In this document: piece after piece, positions 42,566-46,595 of the stretch
Layout of the letters: every line of letters begins with the position of its first letter
Numbering within the stretch: position 1 is the first letter of the stretch
DNA from: Burkholderiales bacterium
GTDB lineage: Bacteria; Pseudomonadota; Gammaproteobacteria; Burkholderiales; Burkholderiaceae_C
Assembly (NCBI GenBank): GCA_016703325.1
Contig: JADJCH010000039.1
Span: 1 to 46,595 of the forward strand
DNA length: 46,595 nucleotides
Reading direction: 5' to 3'
Position numbers and translations under genes: made by a program
The notes under the pieces: generated by a model
The model's input: the letters and a program-made list of their open reading frames with translations, nothing else
What the model was told of the DNA's origin: nothing
Database searches by the model: none

Positions 42566-42913
42566 TCAGCGTGAACTTGCCAACCAGGCCGCTGCTGCGT
42601 CCATTTCCTGCACGGCATCGGCGGGCGAACCACCGTACAGCGGGATGCCCATCGCCGATAGCTGACCCAGCATCTCCGCCAGAGGCACCTGGGCCACGCG
42701 AGCCGCAGTGGCCGCTGAGATGTCGCCGCCCCGGAACAGCGCGACCGCGAGTGCCCGCCGCACATGCGGCAGATCCGCGATGCCCAACTGCTCGATGCCC
42801 ACCAGCACGGCATCGGGCGTGTCGCGGTTCATCACGACGACGAGGTCGTTCTTCGCCTCCCGCAGGGCCACCGACGGGTTGGACTTGAGCTGGCGGACGT
42901 TGACGGCATGCAT
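42566..42913 (-). CDS. antitoxin with Phd-like N-terminus and UPF0175-like C-terminus
   Basis: The 115-residue product begins MHAVNVRQLKSNPSVALREAKN, like Phd/YefM antitoxins that bind their own promoter, and continues with RRALAVALFRGGDISAATAARVAQVPLAEMLGQLSAMGIPLY, which resembles UPF0175, the usual partner of DUF3368 toxins. GGGAG lies about eight bases before ATG 42913. It precedes the toxin gene and diverges from the Fic gene across 176 bases that hold the 31-bp repeat array. Confidence 0.8.
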   Translation of the reverse strand: MHAVNVRQLKSNPSVALREAKNDLVVVMNRDTPDAVLVGIEQLGIADLPHVRRALAVALFRGGDISAATAARVAQVPLAEMLGQLSAMGIPLYGGSPADAVQEMDAAAAWLASSR

Positions 42914-42991
42914 GGGTGTTCTCCCTTGCTGTAGGAACATTGGCAACTATACGCTTGGCCTGCCCAGCAGAAGGCGTTCACAGGCCTTTTG

Positions 42992-43083
42992 TGTCGCATA
43001 GACGCTTATGCGACAGTTTATTTGTCGTATAAAATGCTTTGCGACACTTTATCTGTCGTAAACAAGCTCTGACCTGAGCTGCG
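42992..43083 (+). repeat. three 31-bp operator-like repeats upstream of the Fic gene
   Basis: Units begin at 42992, 43023 and 43054, exactly 31 bases apart. Each starts with TGTCGyA: TGTCGCATA, TGTCGTATA, TGTCGTAAA. In units 1 and 2 a 6-base spacer is followed by the mirrored arm (TATGCGACA at 43007-43015, TTTGCGACA at 43038-43046); unit 1 is a perfect 9-6-9 palindrome, unit 2 imperfect, and unit 3 has lost most of its second arm. The 31-base phase is three helical turns, placing repressor dimers on one face of the DNA. A possible -10 TATAAA (43028-43033) lies inside unit 2, so occupancy would block transcription. Confidence 0.85.
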
Positions 43084-43089
43084 TCCTCC

Positions 43090-44508
43090 ATGCCCCGCGT
43101 CACCCCACAGCACGAACTGGACCTGCTGGTTGCCCTGATCGGCACCGAGCCTGTGGGCGTCGCCATTGAGACCCTTATGCAGAAGCTGGGCCATCGCCTC
43201 CAGCTTCGCACCTTGCAGCGCCGCTTGGCCTTGCTGGTCGAGCAAGGACGTATAGAAAGGTTGGGCGAGCGACGTGCCACCCGCTACCGGCGCCTGCCAG
43301 AGGCCGCGGCCGGTCAGGCGACCGTGGTTGCACCGGCGCGGCAACCGTTGCAGGCCCCCGCTCTGGACGACGTCCCTCTTTCTGCGCAGGGGGCGGAGAT
43401 CCGGGCCTATGTCTCTCAGCCGCGCCACTTGCGCAGCCCCGTCGGCTATCGGCTGGCGTTCCTGGAGCACTATCACCCCAACCACACGGCCTATCTGCCG
43501 CTGGAGCTGCGCGAGCAGTTACACACCCTGGGTCGATCTCCGGCGGATCAGACCCCGGCCGGCACCTTTGCCAAGGACATCCTCAACCGCTTGCTGATCG
43601 ACCTGTCCTGGGCCTCGTCGCATCTGGAAGGCAATACCTACAGCCGGCTGGACACCGAGCGGCTGATCGAGTTTGGCCAGGCCGCCGAGGGCAAGGACGC
43701 GTTGGAAACGCAGATGATCCTGAACCACAAGCAGGCCATCGAGTATCTGGTGCTCGCGCCCGACCCTGCCCGTGTGCAGACCGACACCTTGATCGCCTTG
43801 CACGCGTTTCTGTCGGACGGCCTGATGGCCGACCCGGCCGCAGTCGGCCGAATCCGCCGCCGTGCGGTCGAGATCGGCGGCAGCGTGTACCTGCCAATGG
43901 CACTGCCGCAGCGGCTGGAGGAGCTGTTCGGCATCGTGGTTCAAATGGCCGCGGAGATCACCGACCCCTTCGAGCAGGCCTTTTTCCTGATGGTGCACGT
44001 GCCGTACCTGCAGCCCTTCGAAGACGTCAACAAGCGCGTGTCCCGACTGGCGGCCAACATCCCATTCATCTGCCACAACCTCTGCCCGCTGTCCTTCATC
44101 GACGTTCCGCAACAGGCCTATGTGGACGCCATGCTCGGGGTGTATGAGTTGAACCGGGTGGAGTTGTTGCGCGATGTGTTCGTGTGGGCCTACGAACGCT
44201 CATGCCAGCAGTACGTGGCCGTGAAGCAGAACCTGGTGCCGCCCGATCTGTTCCGCCTGCGCCATCGACAGGCACTGGCCGAGGTGGTGGCCGCCATCGT
44301 GCGACAGGATGAGGCTGCGATGGCGGAAGCAGTGACGCGCAGGATGCCTTCAACTGTGGCACCGGCCGAGCACGAACATTTCGTGCAGCTGGTGCTGGCT
44401 GAGTTCAAAGCCCTTCACACGGGCAACTCGGTTCGGTTCGGCATCCGGCCGCTGGAGCTGGCGGCCTGGCAGAGTCGGCAGGGGACCGGGACAGGATCGA
44501 TTCAATAG
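43090..44508 (+). CDS. Fic/DOC family protein with N-terminal winged HTH and degenerate Fic motif
   Basis: The 472-residue product has an N-terminal winged-helix domain (about 5-70, IETLMQKLGHRLQLRTLQRRLALLVEQGRIERLG), a middle region and a Fic domain (about 170-380). The inhibitory-helix motif S/T-x-x-x-E-G/N is present as SSHLEGN (176-182), before the Fic core. The Fic motif, normally H-P-F-x-D/E-G-N-G-R-x-x-R, reads Q308-P-F-E-D-V-N-K-R-V-S-R319: the catalytic His is Gln and both motif glycines are replaced. Fic proteins usually AMPylate targets; this one may have altered or no transferase activity, or act mainly as a DNA-binding regulator. I recall this PFEDVNKR variant as a recurrent subfamily. 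The 31-bp repeats upstream are the likely binding sites of its HTH. Confidence 0.85.
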   Translation: MPRVTPQHELDLLVALIGTEPVGVAIETLMQKLGHRLQLRTLQRRLALLVEQGRIERLGERRATRYRRLPEAAAGQATVVAPARQPLQAPALDDVPLSAQGAEIRAYVSQPRHLRSPVGYRLAFLEHYHPNHTAYLPLELREQLHTLGRSPADQTPAGTFAKDILNRLLIDLSWASSHLEGNTYSRLDTERLIEFGQAAEGKDALETQMILNHKQAIEYLVLAPDPARVQTDTLIALHAFLSDGLMADPAAVGRIRRRAVEIGGSVYLPMALPQRLEELFGIVVQMAAEITDPFEQAFFLMVHVPYLQPFEDVNKRVSRLAANIPFICHNLCPLSFIDVPQQAYVDAMLGVYELNRVELLRDVFVWAYERSCQQYVAVKQNLVPPDLFRLRHRQALAEVVAAIVRQDEAAMAEAVTRRMPSTVAPAEHEHFVQLVLAEFKALHTGNSVRFGIRPLELAAWQSRQGTGTGSIQ

Positions 44509-44823
44509 CAAAAGACAAGACCTGGCCCTGGCGCCCCTGGCGCCCCTGGTGTCCACTGGTGCCCCTCGTGGGATACGTCAGGAGGATCGGGCTTCCCAGA
44601 CCGTCTTGCACCTGGTTGTGGAGGCTGGCGCTGCCTGGACCAACGGGCCGTTCTGGCCGGCAGAAACGCTCCCTTCGCGACCTGCGCTCCAGGAAAACAT
44701 CTGCCGTTCCGAGACAGGACGCTGCCAGATCGGAACAGATCCTTCCCGTCGTGCCCCCTAGATTCCCGACACGTCGGCGCACCTCGGGGCCGCTGGCGCA
44801 TCCCGTCAACGAAGGAGACAGAC
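44509..44823. other. 315-base intergenic stretch
   Basis: No gene is supported. Three 9-base tandem units (CCCTGGCGC, CCCTGGCGC, CCCTGGTGT) lie at 44526-44552. The remainder is unremarkable, lower in coding character, and ends with AAGGAGACAGAC before the serine hydrolase ATG. No terminator with a T tract was seen after the Fic gene. Confidence 0.5.
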
Positions 44824-46011
44824 ATGACCCAGACCCATCTGCAAGAGGCCTTGGACGCCGTCCTTGCCCAGACCACCCAGCGCCACGGCGGCGCCCCCGG
44901 CGTCGTCGCCATGGCGACCGATCGCGATGGCAACTTCTACGAGGGCGCAGCGGGCTCGCGCGAGCTGGGCCAGGACCGCCCGATAACGACGGACTCCGTC
45001 TTCGCCATCTTTTCCACGACGAAGGCGCTGACGGGGACCTGCGCGATGCAACTGGTCGAAGAGGGCCGCATCCGGCTCGACGATCCGGTGGGCAAGTACG
45101 TTCCGGAAATCGACCAGCTCCAGGTGCTTGAAGGCTTCGACGCTTCTGGGCAGCCCCTTACCCGCGCGCCCAGGCGACCGATCACGATCAACGATCTGAT
45201 GCTTCACACCTCGGGGCTGTGCTATGAGTTCTTCAGTGCCGACGATCTGAAGTACCGCGGCGCCAAGGGCATCCCCACTGTGGTCACGTGCAACTTCGAC
45301 TCCATCCGCACCGTGCTGCTGCATGAGCCCGGGGCCGCATGGACCTACGGCGTGAACATCGACTGGCTGGGTCGTATCGTCGAGCAGCAGCGCGGTCAGC
45401 GTCTGGGCGCGGTGATGGCGGAGCGCATCTTCGGCCCCCTGGGGATGAAGGACATCGGCTTCGGACTGAGCGATTCAATGCGCAGCCGGCGGGTGACGAT
45501 CCATGACCGCGCGGCCGACGGCAGGCTGACGCCTCTGCCCGACCTGGTGCTGCCGGATCCGCCGCCGATGGACATGGGCGGCCACGGGCTGTATGCCACA
45601 GTGGGCGAGTACATGAAGTTCATCCGGATGCTGCTCAACCAGGGGGCGGGCCCGAACGGCCGGGTGCTCAAGGCCGAGACCGTGGATGCGATGTGCAGGG
45701 ATGGACTGTCCGCGATGGGTTTGTCCGTCGGCGGGTGGACGACGTCCATTCCGTCGCTGAGCAACACCGGCGAGTTCTTTGCCGGCACCCCGAAGGGCTG
45801 GGCCTACACCTTCATGACCAACCGGGAGCGCACGCCCAGTGGCCGGCCGGCTCACTCGCTGATGTGGGCGGGCTTGGCGAACTGCTTCTACTGGATTGAT
45901 CGCACGACCGGCATCGGCGGCTACTGGGCGACGCAGATCCTGCCGTTCCAGGATGCCGTCTCTTATCCGGGCTTTGTGGAGTTCGAGTCGGCCGTCTACC
46001 ATCACCGCTGA
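44824..46011 (+). CDS. serine hydrolase, beta-lactamase/family VIII esterase type
   Basis: A 395-residue protein of the class C beta-lactamase fold. The nucleophile motif S-x-x-K is S64-T-T-K67 in FSTTKALTG, the second element is Tyr175 in WTYGVNIDWLG, and LMLHTSGL and HGLYATVGEYMKF are also typical. Members hydrolyse esters, amides or peptides; a true beta-lactamase role is unlikely from the Y-x-x-N arrangement. No clear signal peptide is present, so it is probably cytoplasmic. The ATG at 44824 has AAGGAGA before it. An AraC-type regulator gene follows 42 bases later on the same strand. Confidence 0.88.
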   Translation: MTQTHLQEALDAVLAQTTQRHGGAPGVVAMATDRDGNFYEGAAGSRELGQDRPITTDSVFAIFSTTKALTGTCAMQLVEEGRIRLDDPVGKYVPEIDQLQVLEGFDASGQPLTRAPRRPITINDLMLHTSGLCYEFFSADDLKYRGAKGIPTVVTCNFDSIRTVLLHEPGAAWTYGVNIDWLGRIVEQQRGQRLGAVMAERIFGPLGMKDIGFGLSDSMRSRRVTIHDRAADGRLTPLPDLVLPDPPPMDMGGHGLYATVGEYMKFIRMLLNQGAGPNGRVLKAETVDAMCRDGLSAMGLSVGGWTTSIPSLSNTGEFFAGTPKGWAYTFMTNRERTPSGRPAHSLMWAGLANCFYWIDRTTGIGGYWATQILPFQDAVSYPGFVEFESAVYHHR

Positions 46012-46053
46012 GCCGCCGCAACGCGGCAGGACCGATGGAAGGAGACTGCCGCC

Positions 46054-46595
46054 ATGGACGCCATCCGCAATGTCCTGGTCACCGATGCGATGGGCGCGCC
46101 CAGCACGCGCTACCGGCTCGTGGCCTCGAATGACTGGGACGAGGTGCAGCACTGGTGCCAGCAGGTCTACATGCCGTACCGCGCTGCACCGGTGGGCGCT
46201 TCACTCCAGCCCGACTCGATCCTGGACGCCGTCCGCATCGGCCACTTCACCCTCAGTCGATTCAGTTACGGCATCCCGGTCCATCTGACCGAGTTCTCCG
46301 CGCAGGCAGGCACGGGCATGGTCCTGACCACGCTGCGCGGTGCCATCCGCCATTGGTCCAGCGGCTCTGAATACAGCGACACGGGCGTTGGCGAAGCCTT
46401 CCTGGTCGACAATTCGCGGGCCCCCTACTGGCTGGATGCCGACCCGGACCATCTCCAGGTCAATCTCACCTTCGAGCACGATGCGATGGCCGAGCTGCAC
46501 GAACGCTGGTTCGGGCGGCCGGCCGACGAGCGCATGGGGACACGCGTTTCGGTTCGGAGGCAGCCAATCGAGCTGGATCCAGCTGCTGTCCTATG
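46054..46595 (+). CDS. AraC-type regulator, N-terminal part (cut by window end)
   Basis: The frame from ATG 46054 (AAGGAGA before it) runs off the right edge after about 180 residues. The visible part (VASNDWDEVQHWCQQVYMPYR..., LTTLRGAIRHWSSG, GEAFLVDNSRAPYWLD, LQVNLTFEHDAMAELHERWFG) matches the cupin-like sensor of AraC_binding_2 regulators; the expected C-terminal double HTH would lie outside. It probably regulates the serine hydrolase gene upstream. Confidence 0.72.
   Translation, partial: MDAIRNVLVTDAMGAPSTRYRLVASNDWDEVQHWCQQVYMPYRAAPVGASLQPDSILDAVRIGHFTLSRFSYGIPVHLTEFSAQAGTGMVLTTLRGAIRHWSSGSEYSDTGVGEAFLVDNSRAPYWLDADPDHLQVNLTFEHDAMAELHERWFGRPADERMGTRVSVRRQPIELDPAAVL

Noticed and set aside
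42992..43083. 31-bp regularly spaced repeats considered as a small CRISPR array
   Set aside because: The palindromic part and the spacing fill the whole period, the intervals are only 7 bases, and no cas gene is near; an operator array fits better.
44526..44552. Triple 9-bp repeat, considered as part of a collagen-like Gly-x-y gene on the minus strand
   Set aside because: Only three units, no start or length consistent with a gene, and no family match.

Overview
The window is GC-rich, densely coding DNA from a betaproteobacterium, most likely a Burkholderiales of the Leptothrix/Sphaerotilus/Rubrivivax/Ideonella type. This rests on base composition, on the gene families present (HAAT-type ABC and TRAP uptake systems for aromatics, dmp-type meta-cleavage genes, a UbiM-like hydroxylase, V4R-type sigma-54 activators) and on short intergenic hairpin repeats of kinds common in that order. 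No genus can be fixed from sequence alone.

Left part (1-14.4 kb): the tail of an unknown gene; an SDR dehydrogenase divergent from a thiolase/acyl-CoA ligase pair with overlapping stop and start; a leftward operon of a CNNM/CorC transporter, a SapC-family protein and a tandem PPC (DUF296) protein; apaH; a tRNA-Ser(UGA); and both subunits of topoisomerase IV. parE and parC are separated by a membrane-anchored OmpA-like protein and a membrane-anchored coiled-coil protein.

Middle part (14.4-20.9 kb): a UbiM-like hydroxylase, a 780-base gene-poor stretch with a strong orphan terminator, a frameshifted addiction-module antitoxin with no intact toxin, a frameshifted dienelactone hydrolase, a MarR regulator divergent from a siderophore-interacting reductase, an L-2-hydroxyglutarate-oxidase-like flavoprotein and a glutathione S-transferase.

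Aromatic island (21-42 kb): a leftward operon encodes a three-part TRAP transporter, a gallate dioxygenase and an exported lipoprotein tannase, divergent from a LysR regulator with a perfect operator-like palindrome. Read together it looks like a compact gallate-ester (tannin) utilisation operon. Next, a BenM/CatM-like LysR regulator with an ATAC-N7-GTAT operator faces a rightward unit holding a five-gene branched-chain-type ABC importer, catechol 2,3-dioxygenase and the lower meta pathway (dmpE, H, I, F, G). A DmpR/XylR-family sigma-54 activator and a thioredoxin-fold protein follow. dmpG carries a one-base frameshift. The hydroxymuconic semialdehyde dehydrogenase and any ring hydroxylase are absent from the window.

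Right end (42-46.6 kb): a toxin-antitoxin pair (DUF3368 PIN-like toxin, Phd/UPF0175-like antitoxin) is divergent from an HTH-Fic protein whose catalytic His is replaced by Gln. That gene is preceded by three 31-bp repeats built on a TGTCG-type palindrome. A beta-lactamase-fold serine hydrolase and a truncated AraC-type regulator close the window. The Fic gene with its phased operator array, and the tannase/gallate operon, are the most interesting units.
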